DNA of 64,000 nucleotides from Chloroflexota bacterium (lineage in GTDB: Bacteria; Chloroflexota; Anaerolineae; Anaerolineales; Villigracilaceae), in contig QMIW01000006.1 in assembly GCA_024434165.1 (NCBI GenBank), positions 1 through 64,000 on the forward strand, given 5' to 3'. The translations under genes were made by a program, and so were the position numbers. Shown one piece after another: positions 8,958-18,125 of this stretch (position 1 is the stretch's first letter; each line of letters begins with the position of its first letter). Below the pieces are notes generated by a model. It was not told the origin of the DNA, made no database searches, and saw only the letters and a list, made by a program, of their open reading frames with translations.

Positions 8958-8988
8958 TCCGCCGCCGAACAGGCGGCGGATTTGTTTT
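8958..8988 (+). terminator. Hairpin between structural and assembly oxidase genes
   Basis: A perfect 9-bp G+C-rich stem (8958-8966 with 8972-8980, loop 'gaaca') is followed by 'tttgtttt'. This has the form of an intrinsic terminator, but it sits inside the operon only 12 nt before the SCO ribosome site. It may therefore attenuate, so that structural subunits are made in excess over assembly factors. Confidence 0.65.
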
Positions 8989-8999
8989 GGAGTTCAAAG

Positions 9000-9602
9000 A
9001 TGGATCGAAAACTATTTTGGATGGGCATCGGAATTCTTGTGCTGATCATCACAGCGGCGGCGCTGACCCTGATCTTTGGGCGGCCGCCCTCCTTTCGCGG
9101 GACGAGTTATGCAGAGCCGTTTCCGCCCGCGCCCGAAATTGCCCTCGCCAAAGCGGACGGCGGAATCTTTCGTCTGAGCGAACAGCGCGGCAGGATCGTC
9201 CTGCTGTTTTTCGGGTACACCTCCTGCCCCGATGTCTGCCCGACCACGCTGGCGGAAATGAAGCAGGTCATGGATGCCCTGCGCGGCGATTCGCAATACG
9301 TGCAGGTCGTGTTCGTTTCTGTGGACCCGGAGCGGGACACCCCCGAAAAAATCCAGGCGTATGCAAACCATTTTCATCCATCGTTCATCGGCTTGAGCGG
9401 CGCCGAGGCGGAACTCGAACCCGTCTGGCAGGCATATTCGATCTTCCGTGAAGTGGTGCAAAGCGACTCGGCGATGGGTGTCATCGTCAATCACACCGCG
9501 CGCACCTATCTGGTGGATTCCCAGGGAAACCTGCGGCTTTCCTACGCCTACGGAACCCCTGTGGAAGACATCGTCCATGATATAAAATTACTGTTGAAAT
9601 AA
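9000..9602 (+). CDS. SCO1/SenC copper chaperone for CuA
   Basis: This 200-residue protein has an N-terminal membrane anchor (about 5-27) and an extracytoplasmic thioredoxin fold. It shows the SCO copper site: 'CPDVC' with Cys76 and Cys80, and the distal His165 in 'VNHTARTYLVD'. SCO proteins deliver copper to, or reduce, the CuA site of subunit II. The ATG was chosen because it has a 'ggag' site 7 nt upstream and directly precedes the anchor; an earlier in-frame start would overlap the subunit III gene without support. The next gene starts five bases after its stop. Confidence 0.95.
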   Translation: MDRKLFWMGIGILVLIITAAALTLIFGRPPSFRGTSYAEPFPPAPEIALAKADGGIFRLSEQRGRIVLLFFGYTSCPDVCPTTLAEMKQVMDALRGDSQYVQVVFVSVDPERDTPEKIQAYANHFHPSFIGLSGAEAELEPVWQAYSIFREVVQSDSAMGVIVNHTARTYLVDSQGNLRLSYAYGTPVEDIVHDIKLLLK

Positions 9603-9607
9603 TCCCA

Positions 9608-10099
9608 ATGAATTTCACCCTGAAACGCATCCTTGTTTCGTTTGTCCTGGGGCTTGCGCTTGGCGCGCTGACCACCGAACTGGCGTATTTTTTCCTCAAA
9701 AGGGAGAACCGCGAACCCGCCGTCGTCGAGATTCTCATCCCGCCCGGCACGGCGGAGAAAATTCGGCGCGGCGAAGGCGAACAGCTCGACCTCCCCGATA
9801 CCATGCAGTTCGTGGTGGGCGACACAATCAAGGTGATCAACGAAGACAGCGAGAACCACAACCTCGGTCCGCTTTGGATTCCCGCCGGTTCCTCCGCCAG
9901 CCTGAAACTGGACTCGGAAGAGAACCTTGCCTACGAATGTTCCTTCCAGGCGGATAACTATTTCGGTCTCACCGTGCGGGAGCCGGTCACCTGGCGCACC
10001 CGTCTCTTCGGCATCTTCCTGGCGGGGTTTCCGCTTTCGATGATTTTCGTCATCTACAGCGGGCTGATTCCCGGCGGAAGGAAGAAGGAAACAGCATGA
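9608..10099 (+). CDS. Two-helix membrane protein with cupredoxin-like domain in the oxidase operon
   Basis: The 163-residue product has a hydrophobic helix at about 8-30, an exposed middle domain and a second helix at about 132-152, followed by a basic tail. The middle domain runs like a cupredoxin: 'FVVGDTIKVINEDSENHN', 'IPAGSS', then a Tyr-Glu-Cys-Ser-Phe element. H84 and C111 are candidate copper ligands. The usual second His and Met after the Cys are not obvious, so copper binding is uncertain. Its place between SCO and SURF1, overlapping the latter by four bases, argues for a role in oxidase assembly or electron/copper transfer. I do not recognise a named family. Confidence 0.7.
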   Translation: MNFTLKRILVSFVLGLALGALTTELAYFFLKRENREPAVVEILIPPGTAEKIRRGEGEQLDLPDTMQFVVGDTIKVINEDSENHNLGPLWIPAGSSASLKLDSEENLAYECSFQADNYFGLTVREPVTWRTRLFGIFLAGFPLSMIFVIYSGLIPGGRKKETA

Positions 10100-10833
10100 C
10101 CGTTTTGCGCCGCATGGTTTCGCCGAAGTGGGCGCTCACCACCCTGCTGGCGCTGGCTGGCATGGCGGTTTGCATCCGCCTCGGCATCTGGCAGTTGGAT
10201 CGACTCGACCAGCGCCGCGCCTTCAACGCGCAGGTGGAGACCATGCGCGCCATGCCGCCCCTGAATTTGAACGAGGAAATTCCCGCAGACATCGCTTCGA
10301 TGGAATGGCGGGCGGTGACGGTCACCGGGGAATATGACTTTGAGAATCAAGTTGCCCTGCGGAATCAAGTCCACGATGGGGCGGTCGGATATCACCTCAT
10401 CACACCGCTTCAATTCGACGGGACGGCTGTTCTGGTGAACCGCGGCTGGGTGCCCGCTGAAAGCGGCTCCGCGCCGGACGAATGGCGTGTTTACGATGAA
10501 GCGGGCGCGGTCACGGTGTCGGGGCAGATCCGGCTTGGGCAGGGCAAACCAGCCTTCGGCGGAGTCGCCGATGCGCTGCCGATGGACGGGAGCAGACTCG
10601 CAGTGTGGAACAACCTCGATGTGGAGATGATATCCACCCAGCTGCCTTATCCCATTCTGGATGTGTTCGTTCAGCCGAACGCCGGGGCGGGGGACGACGT
10701 TCCGCCGATACCCTACCAGCCGGCAATCGAATTGACGGAAGGCCCGCATTTCGGGTATGCTTTGCAGTGGTTTACCTTTGCGGCGATTTTGTTTTTCGGC
10801 TATCCATTCTATTTGCGAAAGCAGGACGACTGA
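10096..10833 (+). CDS. SURF1-family cytochrome oxidase assembly protein
   Basis: This 245-residue protein has the SURF1 layout: an N-terminal membrane helix (about 12-32) followed by 'LGIWQLDRLDQRRAFN', a soluble extracytoplasmic domain with 'VTVTGEYDFENQVALRN' and 'VNRGWVPA', and a C-terminal helix after 'GPHFGYALQWF'. SURF1 helps insert heme a into subunit I. The start overlaps the previous stop as ATGA, indicating translational coupling. Full length for the family. Confidence 0.93.
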   Translation: MTVLRRMVSPKWALTTLLALAGMAVCIRLGIWQLDRLDQRRAFNAQVETMRAMPPLNLNEEIPADIASMEWRAVTVTGEYDFENQVALRNQVHDGAVGYHLITPLQFDGTAVLVNRGWVPAESGSAPDEWRVYDEAGAVTVSGQIRLGQGKPAFGGVADALPMDGSRLAVWNNLDVEMISTQLPYPILDVFVQPNAGAGDDVPPIPYQPAIELTEGPHFGYALQWFTFAAILFFGYPFYLRKQDD

Positions 10834-10834
10834 G

Positions 10835-12151
10835 ATGAAATATTCCCTGCAAACTTCGTTTGCGCGCAGAACCCTGCTGCTTCTCGCGGCGACGTTCATG
10901 CTCACCGTGGTGGGGCGGCTGGTGACGGTTACGGGTGCGGCGTTCTTCTGTTCCGGCTGGCCCCTGTGCATGCCCACCGCGCCAATCGGCTATTTGAAAT
11001 TGTTTCACTTCGTTCTGGTGGGCATGGCTTCGATGGTGATGCTGGATGTGTGGCGCAAGGCGTGGCGTGAACAACGCCATCACAGGACGCTGCTGCCGCT
11101 CACGACCATTACCGGCGTGTTGTTTTTGGGGCAGTCGCTTGTGGGCGCGCTCAGCACAACCGAAGCGTATACGCTTCATCTTGTCGTGCTTCATTCGCTG
11201 ACGGCAATTGCATTGTGGATTTCGCTGGCGATGCTGGTGTTCATCTCCGGCACGTTGAAGGAGGATGGTATCCCCGATTATGCGGGGACGTTCGGTCAAC
11301 GTGCGAAGGATTTCTTCATTCTTTCCAAACCGGTCATTGTGCTGCTGCTGCTGGTGACGACCTACGGCGGACTGGTGGCGGGCGGCAAGGCATGGCCCTC
11401 CGCCTCGCTCACGTTCTGGACGTTGTTCGGCGGCGCGCTGGCGGCGGCGGGTTCGAGCGCATTGAACCAATATATTGACCGCGAACTCGACAGGAACATG
11501 CAGCGCACATCCAAACGCCCGCTGGCAGACGGGCGTCTGACGCCCGCCGAAGGGCTTTCATACGGGCTGGCGTTGTGCCTGGCAAGTTATTACGTGATGG
11601 CGGGGTATGTGAACCTGCTCGCCGCGCTGCTTTCGTTGACGGGGATCTTCTACTATGTGTTTTTCTACAGTATCTGGTTGAAGAAAGCAACGGTTCAAAA
11701 CATCGTCATTGGCGGGGGGGCGGGGGCGATTCCGCCGATGGTGGGTTGGGCGGCGGCGACCGGGGAACTCAGCCTGGCGGCGTGGATTCTCTTCGCCATC
11801 ATCTTCATGTGGACTCCGCCGCATTTCTGGGCGCTGGCGATTGTCCGCAAGAACGATTATGCGCGGGCTGGCGTGCCCATGCTGCCGGTGGTGGAGGGTG
11901 AAGAGAAAACCCGCAGGCAGATTCTGATCTACACGGTGGAGTTGATTGCGGTGACGTTGCTGCTGCCCATCCTCAACCTGGCAGGAACGATCTATCTCGT
12001 CTCTGCGAGCGTGCTGGGCGCGTTTTTGCTGTACGCCGCGTGGAAGGTCTTCCGCGTGGGCGGCAACAAAGTGGCATGGATGATGTATCGCTGGTCGAGC
12101 ATGTATCTGGCATTCATCTTCCTGGCGTTGATGCTGGATGCGGTTTGGTAA
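10835..12151 (+). CDS. ctaB: Protoheme IX farnesyltransferase with N-terminal half-CtaA domain
   Basis: In this 438-residue protein, residues 1-150 form four membrane helices resembling one half of a heme A synthase (COX15/CtaA), with the paired cysteines in 'FFCSGWPLC' and histidines in 'KLFHFVLVG' and 'LHLVVLH'. The Glu that normally precedes the first His by three is a Lys here. Residues 160-438 are a complete UbiA-type heme O synthase with 'NQYIDRELDRNMQRTSKRPL' and 'NIVIGGGAGAIPP'. It converts heme B to heme O. The ATG one base after the SURF1 stop is chosen; an ATG inside SURF1 is in frame but would extend the N-terminus without a matching domain. Confidence 0.92.
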   Translation: MKYSLQTSFARRTLLLLAATFMLTVVGRLVTVTGAAFFCSGWPLCMPTAPIGYLKLFHFVLVGMASMVMLDVWRKAWREQRHHRTLLPLTTITGVLFLGQSLVGALSTTEAYTLHLVVLHSLTAIALWISLAMLVFISGTLKEDGIPDYAGTFGQRAKDFFILSKPVIVLLLLVTTYGGLVAGGKAWPSASLTFWTLFGGALAAAGSSALNQYIDRELDRNMQRTSKRPLADGRLTPAEGLSYGLALCLASYYVMAGYVNLLAALLSLTGIFYYVFFYSIWLKKATVQNIVIGGGAGAIPPMVGWAAATGELSLAAWILFAIIFMWTPPHFWALAIVRKNDYARAGVPMLPVVEGEEKTRRQILIYTVELIAVTLLLPILNLAGTIYLVSASVLGAFLLYAAWKVFRVGGNKVAWMMYRWSSMYLAFIFLALMLDAVW

Positions 12152-12164
12152 ACAGCCCTGGCTT

Positions 12165-13727
12165 ATGACGCGGATATCCTTTCTTCAAAAATGGAATTCC
12201 GTAAATCACCCCTTGTTTGGGGTGATGTTTTTAATTTTATTTGGCGCGCTCTACAGCTTTTCCGCCCTGGTTTCCCCGTTTTGGGTGGGAAACGATGCGT
12301 GGTCGAACCTTCTTCCAATCATTCATTATCGCGATTCGATCTTGAACGACCGCAGCCTGCCGTTGTATACGGATCTTTGGTACGGCGGCAGGGCGCAGTG
12401 GGAAAATCCGCTGTGGAGTTTTCTCTATCCCCCCGCAACGGTCGTTTATCTTTTTACTCCGCTGGATTGGGGAACGCGCATCGTCTATGCGGGTCATTTG
12501 CTGTTTATTTTGTTCTCCGGGCGGAGGCTTGCTTCCTTGTTTTCGGACTTCGAACTTGAAAAGACAGCCGCCGCGATTCTTTTCGCCTCTCCCGTCCTGC
12601 CTGCCTTCACAGCGGGGCAATCTGAAAAGATCATGTCGTGGGGATGGGTCCTGCTGGGCGTATACTTCCTGCTCAGCCTGAGGCGGAGCGAATGGGAGAC
12701 GGGGCTTTGGGCGGGGCTTTGTTTGGGCATCATCCCGCTCACCGGTTCGAATTATTATGCTTTTTATGCGGGTATTTTGTTTTCATTCCTTCTTATCGGT
12801 CGTGGAAAATGGAAGACAGCCGCTTTCTTTGCGCTGGGCGCATCCATTGGGTTGCTGCATCTGCCGAGCGTACTTTACCTGGCGGGGGAATCTCGCGGGA
12901 ATGTCGCCCAATCCATACAGGAATTCCGCCTCAGTATTGCCGGGGTTGTTACGTCGCTGTCCATTGGGCTGGCAAAACCGATGGGCTGGGAAACCTGGGC
13001 GCCGGTTGGGGTGCCGGTTGTTTACCTGTTTTTCAAAAAGATATATTTGAAGTTCAAACATGCAGGCGCATGGATGCCGTTGGAACGTTCCCTGATGATC
13101 TCGCTTTTGATCTTTGTCCTCCTGGGGACGGGGCTTGCCTACACAGGCCATCATTTGTTGGATACGTTTCGCGTCCCCATGCGCGCCGTGTCGTTCATTG
13201 CTTTGGTTGTGCTTCTGGTGGTCATCGTCCGCCCGCCTCAGGCGCAGGGACAACGAAATAGCCTGCTCATCTTATCCGCGGTTCAGGTGGCGGTCCTTTC
13301 CATGATGATTCGACCCGATGGCGCTCTTTACAGTCCGTACGACGCGCAGGCGCAGCATTTGGCGGACCTGCTCAAGCAAAGCGGCGCCAAAAGTGTCTGG
13401 ATATCCATGCGGGAACTCAACGATATGTATATTCAAGCGGTTCTAAATCAGAACGGCTTATCCCTGCCAAACGTTTATTATGGAGACATGGGACAGGAAG
13501 TCAAAATCACCGGGGATTACTGCGGCTATTCATTCGACCATCTGGTCGTTCCGGCGCCGGCTGTAAAAGACAGCATTGAATTGAAGGCGGATATGGAATG
13601 GTCGGACGAGCGTGGTGAAATATCCATCCGCAGTCTGGAGCAGGTGGGGCGGACTGCCGTCAACGGGATTGACTACCAGGTTTTTCGAGTCCGCTGCGAT
13701 TTTAATGATACCGGGCAAATACCATGA
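12165..13727 (+). CDS. Polytopic membrane protein, GT-C glycosyltransferase-like
   Basis: This 520-residue protein has about ten hydrophobic segments and a C-terminal soluble tail of some 110 residues. An early extracytoplasmic loop contains 'GNDAWSNLLP' and 'RDSILNDRSLPLYTDLWYGG', resembling the acidic first loop of GT-C lipid-sugar glycosyltransferases and YfhO-like proteins. No named family is certain. An ATG nine codons upstream, inside ctaB, is also in frame. I prefer the one after the ctaB stop, although neither has a clear ribosome site. It runs directly into the next gene by an ATGA overlap. A role in surface glycan or glycolipid assembly is inferred. Confidence 0.75.
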   Translation: MTRISFLQKWNSVNHPLFGVMFLILFGALYSFSALVSPFWVGNDAWSNLLPIIHYRDSILNDRSLPLYTDLWYGGRAQWENPLWSFLYPPATVVYLFTPLDWGTRIVYAGHLLFILFSGRRLASLFSDFELEKTAAAILFASPVLPAFTAGQSEKIMSWGWVLLGVYFLLSLRRSEWETGLWAGLCLGIIPLTGSNYYAFYAGILFSFLLIGRGKWKTAAFFALGASIGLLHLPSVLYLAGESRGNVAQSIQEFRLSIAGVVTSLSIGLAKPMGWETWAPVGVPVVYLFFKKIYLKFKHAGAWMPLERSLMISLLIFVLLGTGLAYTGHHLLDTFRVPMRAVSFIALVVLLVVIVRPPQAQGQRNSLLILSAVQVAVLSMMIRPDGALYSPYDAQAQHLADLLKQSGAKSVWISMRELNDMYIQAVLNQNGLSLPNVYYGDMGQEVKITGDYCGYSFDHLVVPAPAVKDSIELKADMEWSDERGEISIRSLEQVGRTAVNGIDYQVFRVRCDFNDTGQIP

Positions 13728-15046
13728 ATCGCAAACGCGCCGCCATTCTTTGTTTTATTTTCTTTTTGTTTTTTTACGGCATCACCTCGCGGACGGATTT
13801 GCAGCTGACCGACGAGGTTGCGGTTTTTGCGTCTGCCATATCGCTGGCGGAGCAGGGCGACCTGGCGATTGACGAGTTGCGATGGTTGAACGACCAGATC
13901 AACATTGGCGATACAGGCAGGGACGGCCGCCTGTACGCAAAATATTTTCCCGGGAACATCATAACGGCTGCCGCCGCCTACCGCCTTGCGAGCCTTCCAT
14001 CGGACCAACCATATCTTTGGGATGTGCCAAAGGATCTGAATTCTGCAATGGAGGCGGTCCCGCTGGCTGCTTCCAACACCGGCGCGAGAACGGCGCTGAA
14101 GATCAATGCCGTGTTTGGCGCGTTGGCGCTGACCATGCTTTTTCTCCTTACACTTCGCCGCTTCAACTGGAAGACGGCAGTTGTGACCGTACTATTCGTG
14201 GGCGTTTGCACCGACTGGTGGTATCAATCGCGCGGGTTTTTATCCGAGGTGGGGGCGGGAGCGTTGTTGATGACAAGCCTCTATTTTGCAGACCTCCAGA
14301 GACCTCATGCCAGCGGGTTGGCTTTGGGGCTATCCCTGTTGTTCCGCCCGCCAAATCTTGTTGCTTTTCCGGTGTGGTTCCGCGCAGCGTGGGGTAAAAG
14401 GGCGCTTGTGTCTGTGTGGGGAATCCTGTTGGGCGGCTTTGGGCTTTTGTTTTTCAATTGGATCCGCTTCGGTTCCGTTCTCGATTTTGGCTATCAGGAT
14501 GAAGGCTTTTTGCCGCATTTGGCGGATGGTTTGTACGGGCTTTTGCTGAGTCCGGGGCGTTCCATCTTTTTATATTCGCCGCTCCTGACCCTCGCTATTC
14601 CCGGCGTGTGGATGTTCCTCAAAAAAGATAAGGCGTTAACCCTTGCCGCCGCCTCGACCGTTGTGCTTTATATTTTGATGACTGCCTCCTGGCATAGTTG
14701 GGATGGGGGCTGGTCCTGGGGATCCCGCCTGCTTACGCCGATTTTGCCTGTTTTGGGATTTTTATCTGCCCCGGTAATTGATTTTGCATGGGGCAGGCGC
14801 AGCGACTTTGCCGTTGTGCTGGTTCTTGCCCTGCTGGGGTTTGTGATTCAGCTGCTGGCTTTGGCGGTCAATCCGCTTGAGGTGCTGGTGAATGCCGTCA
14901 CCTTTGGAGGTGTGGAATACAACGAAACGGTTAATTCCATCGAAAATTCGTGGCTTGCTCTGCAGTGGCGCAGCCTGAGAGACTGGCAGCCCTGCATCCT
15001 CGATGCCTATACCCTGCGCCAGTGGTTTGGAAACTGCGGTCATTGA
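13724..15046 (+). CDS. Polytopic membrane protein, GT-C/GT39-like
   Basis: This 440-residue protein has an N-terminal helix, then an acidic loop with 'LQLTDEVAVFASAISLAEQG' (Asp-Glu in the position typical for GT-C transferases), and about ten further hydrophobic segments. The loop 'GRLYAKYFPGNIITAAAAY' is seen in uncharacterised GT39-like proteins. It overlaps the preceding gene by four bases and ends tail to tail with a minus-strand gene, overlapping it by seven. Probably transfers sugar from a polyprenyl carrier on the outer face of the membrane; acceptor unknown. Confidence 0.72.
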   Translation: MNRKRAAILCFIFFLFFYGITSRTDLQLTDEVAVFASAISLAEQGDLAIDELRWLNDQINIGDTGRDGRLYAKYFPGNIITAAAAYRLASLPSDQPYLWDVPKDLNSAMEAVPLAASNTGARTALKINAVFGALALTMLFLLTLRRFNWKTAVVTVLFVGVCTDWWYQSRGFLSEVGAGALLMTSLYFADLQRPHASGLALGLSLLFRPPNLVAFPVWFRAAWGKRALVSVWGILLGGFGLLFFNWIRFGSVLDFGYQDEGFLPHLADGLYGLLLSPGRSIFLYSPLLTLAIPGVWMFLKKDKALTLAAASTVVLYILMTASWHSWDGGWSWGSRLLTPILPVLGFLSAPVIDFAWGRRSDFAVVLVLALLGFVIQLLALAVNPLEVLVNAVTFGGVEYNETVNSIENSWLALQWRSLRDWQPCILDAYTLRQWFGNCGH

Positions 15047-16605
15047 CCCTTGACTTTGAAAACAATGATACCGACATTTTCATACATGATTTCAAGACCG
15101 TCTGTGATGGGTGTATCGTCTTTATCCGCCAGGACCCAGCGTGCCTGGGTTGCCGCCAGCCACTCTTTGGGCGCCTTTCCTTCAAAAAAGAGTTGTACTT
15201 CCCGTTGTTTTTCTTCAAAGTGGAGAGTCTCCATTTCGTGACCGATATAAACTCGCAGTCCGGTTTGCTGCGCGATGATTTGGCTGGTGGCGGCGTCCGC
15301 AAGGACGAAGTCGCCCGGCGCGGCGTTTTCATCCAGCCATTGTGCGGCAGCGTCAATGGCGCGCGGATAAAAAAGAGATTTTGGCTGCGTCAGGACATAC
15401 AGACTCGAATTGAGTATCAAAAACAGGGAAGAAACGGATGCGAACAACACATACGCAAAGCCCAGGAGTCCTTCGCGTTTTTTTAGCGCCTGCAGGGCAG
15501 GAGGGAGTTTTGCCATCACGAATTGAAATCCATACATGGCTAAGATTCCAAGCGGAATGGTGACGCCGAGCAGAAACCTGCGTTGAATCAATACAGGCAG
15601 GTAGGCGAGGAGAAACCCGCCTGCCACCCAAATAGACATGGCTCCCATGATTGGCTTCCTCTCTCGAAAAGACCGGATGATCCCAACGATGGCGAAGAGC
15701 CAGAAAGGAGCAAACCCCCAAAGGTAAAAAACCGGGGGCGGGGAGAGGGTTTCGTTTTGCCGCGTGAACTGACTCCAAACCGGGTCGCCCGCCAAAACCC
15801 AAAAGTTGTAGAAAAGCAGGGGAATTTGAACGATTGCGACGAAGAAGAGGGCATACCCCTGCCGGATGTCCATCTTCTTGTGCTTCCACCAGGTAAATAA
15901 AACGGCGCCCGCCATGGATAAGTCAACGACGGCGAAGGCAATGGGGTTGACCAGTTGGCTTGCAGCCGCCAGCAGGCTTACCCATGCAATGTTGCGCCGC
16001 CTGCCATCCTCCAGAAATTGGAAGAAGAAATACAAGGCGCCCGCCATCAGGGTCAGGGTGAAGGAGAAGGAAGGGAAAAGGGAAATGCTGAACAGGATGT
16101 ATGCGTCTATCAGCCAGAAATCAATGGGGGAAATCGGTTCGAGCGGCGCGCCGAGCATCAGTTGAAGCCAGCCGGCTCCCCCGCCAAGAACTGCCAGGAA
16201 AAAGGCAAAGCGGGCATGTGCTTTTTGCGGGAAGGTTTTATGAAAGAGCCGGTCAAGGACAAAGAGGGCGGTCAGCCCAAAGAGCCAGCGGGCGGCGTGG
16301 AAAACAGTTTCCACGTCGAGATTGAACAGGCGGCTGGCATGACCGAGCCAGATGTAAAACAAGCGGATGGATGCCGGGTTGTGGTCCTCGCTTGTGAATC
16401 GCAACTGATATGCCCATTCCCCCAGCCTCCCTGCCTGCATCATGGCGAGATGGACGGCGTAATCGGCGGTGTCGGTGTATGTGCCGCGAAAGGCAAGCGC
16501 GTCCGTTTCGGCGGATTTACCGAGCCAAAAGGGAATGGAACTGAATCCAAGAATGGCTACTGCCGCAAGCAGGAACAGAAGATTATCCGATACGTTTTTT
16601 TTCAT
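15040..16605 (-). CDS. Polytopic membrane protein, GT-C-like
   Basis: This 521-residue protein has an N-terminal helix, a loop with 'YTDTADYAVHLAMMQAGR' and 'SEDHNPASIRLFYIWLG', then about ten hydrophobic segments and a soluble C-terminal domain of about 120 residues ('LDENAAPGDFVLADAATSQ'). The tail resembles those of bacterial membrane glycosyltransferase-like proteins of unknown specificity. The start overlaps the stop of the upstream GT39 gene as ATGA, so the two are probably one transcript. Substrate not deducible. Confidence 0.72.
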   Translation of the reverse strand: MKKNVSDNLLFLLAAVAILGFSSIPFWLGKSAETDALAFRGTYTDTADYAVHLAMMQAGRLGEWAYQLRFTSEDHNPASIRLFYIWLGHASRLFNLDVETVFHAARWLFGLTALFVLDRLFHKTFPQKAHARFAFFLAVLGGGAGWLQLMLGAPLEPISPIDFWLIDAYILFSISLFPSFSFTLTLMAGALYFFFQFLEDGRRRNIAWVSLLAAASQLVNPIAFAVVDLSMAGAVLFTWWKHKKMDIRQGYALFFVAIVQIPLLFYNFWVLAGDPVWSQFTRQNETLSPPPVFYLWGFAPFWLFAIVGIIRSFRERKPIMGAMSIWVAGGFLLAYLPVLIQRRFLLGVTIPLGILAMYGFQFVMAKLPPALQALKKREGLLGFAYVLFASVSSLFLILNSSLYVLTQPKSLFYPRAIDAAAQWLDENAAPGDFVLADAATSQIIAQQTGLRVYIGHEMETLHFEEKQREVQLFFEGKAPKEWLAATQARWVLADKDDTPITDGLEIMYENVGIIVFKVKGQ

Positions 16606-18107
16606 GGCGAGACGTATAAATAAACCCGGATGTCATCCCATTCCTCGACGGCGTACAGGTCGAAGCGCTGATCCAGGTATTCAAGATGCGGGTGGGTGGG
16701 ATAGCCTTTGGATGTATATTCGTCAATGGATTGCTGGAAGATGACGAACCAGACCCGTTTTGCCCCGGCGGATGCGAACTCGAGGCTTTCATATCCCGTC
16801 AATTGAAACGCATCACGAACGGACGGGGAGAGCGTATCCACGCTGCTGTTGGGCGGATCCACGATGAAGCCTTGCGGGAGGCTGGCGTCGAGGACGAAGG
16901 CGGGCAGGTATGTCAATTTGCTGGAATGAACGACGACATCCCCGGTTTGCATTCGGTTTTGTATGCCGGCGTTGATTTCCGCATAGGGACCGTAGGGAAA
17001 GCCCTTGTAACTGGCGTGTTGGACGATTCCCATTCCTGCAGCGGCAAGGATGAAAAGTATCGCCGCGCCTTGAATCATGCGCGGGAGTCTGGTTTGCGTG
17101 AGCGACCACGCCAGCCAGACGCAGAACATGATGTGGGCGGGAAGCAGTGCGCGTTCGATATAAACCGGAACGATTTGCGATACGCTCCAGAGCAGGAGCG
17201 GGGGCATGAAAGCGAGGTAAGCCGCCCATGCAGCGCGCGGGGCGGCGGGATGTTTATTCCTCCGGGCAAGATGCGTTTGAAAGACCGCCAGCGCCAGGAT
17301 CATCATCGCCAGAAAGAAGCCAGTCATTAATTGAATTCCGGGCAGGGGCAGGTGCGGCAGGTAGAACAGGACGAGGGTGAAGGCGCGCTCGATGCCGGGC
17401 TGCTCCACCCAGAAGGAGGAACTGACCTTGGCGAACTGCGCGGGCAGTTGAAGCATCCAGGGCAGGTAAAGGATCAGGGCGGAGAGACCAGCCAGCGTCA
17501 CGGCGCGAAGCGTTTTCCAATCCCGTTGAAGAAGGGGCGTCAGGGCGAGCGTCAAAAGGTAAACCGCGGCAAGGTTATGCGTATATTGCGCCAGCGCGGC
17601 GGAAACGGCAAAGACGAACCACCAAACCCTTGAGCCGGTGCGGGCGCGCAGGAAGGCGAATGTCCCAAGCGCAAGCCACAGACTCAGCATGGAGTACATG
17701 CGGATTTCCTGCGCAAAATGGATTTGAAACGGCAGGAGGCTGGCAAGCCCGGCGGCGAAGAGCGCGGTATGCGGGTCGAATAATTCCCTGGCGATCTGAT
17801 GGGTCAACAGAACGACGAGCAGGGAGAGGAGGATGGAAAACAGGCGCGCCGAGACAACCGATGCGCCGAAGAATTCGAACCATGCCCGCAGACCGAAGTA
17901 GTAAAGAGGGGGATGTTCTTCCGCTGCGGAGGAGTCGGAGTTTTGAAAGAGGGTGTTGTTTAGAATTTCCGCCGGGCTTTGTTTTGCAAATAGAAGGGAG
18001 AACGCTTCGTCGTACCAGATGGGGCGGGATTGGATGCCGATAAGCCGCAGGACGAGCGCGAAGGACAGTATTGCCAGCAGCGGTAGGTTGAGTTTGGTTT
18101 TGCTCAT
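16602..18107 (-). CDS. Family 39-like membrane glycosyltransferase
   Basis: This 501-residue protein carries the clear GT39 start: a first helix followed by 'SRPIWYDEAFSLLFAKQS' with the catalytic-type Asp-Glu, then 'EEHPPLYYFGLRAWFEFFG' and 'QIHFAQEIRMYSMLSL', the loops conserved in ArnT/PMT-like enzymes. About eleven hydrophobic segments and a C-terminal soluble tail follow. These enzymes transfer a sugar from a polyprenyl-phosphate donor on the outer side of the membrane. The next gene overlaps its stop by four bases. The upstream minus-strand gene is 18 bases away, so three genes may be one operon. Confidence 0.85.
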   Translation of the reverse strand: MSKTKLNLPLLAILSFALVLRLIGIQSRPIWYDEAFSLLFAKQSPAEILNNTLFQNSDSSAAEEHPPLYYFGLRAWFEFFGASVVSARLFSILLSLLVVLLTHQIARELFDPHTALFAAGLASLLPFQIHFAQEIRMYSMLSLWLALGTFAFLRARTGSRVWWFVFAVSAALAQYTHNLAAVYLLTLALTPLLQRDWKTLRAVTLAGLSALILYLPWMLQLPAQFAKVSSSFWVEQPGIERAFTLVLFYLPHLPLPGIQLMTGFFLAMMILALAVFQTHLARRNKHPAAPRAAWAAYLAFMPPLLLWSVSQIVPVYIERALLPAHIMFCVWLAWSLTQTRLPRMIQGAAILFILAAAGMGIVQHASYKGFPYGPYAEINAGIQNRMQTGDVVVHSSKLTYLPAFVLDASLPQGFIVDPPNSSVDTLSPSVRDAFQLTGYESLEFASAGAKRVWFVIFQQSIDEYTSKGYPTHPHLEYLDQRFDLYAVEEWDDIRVYLYVSP

Positions 18108-18125
18108 AGCCGGTGGGCTTGTGTT

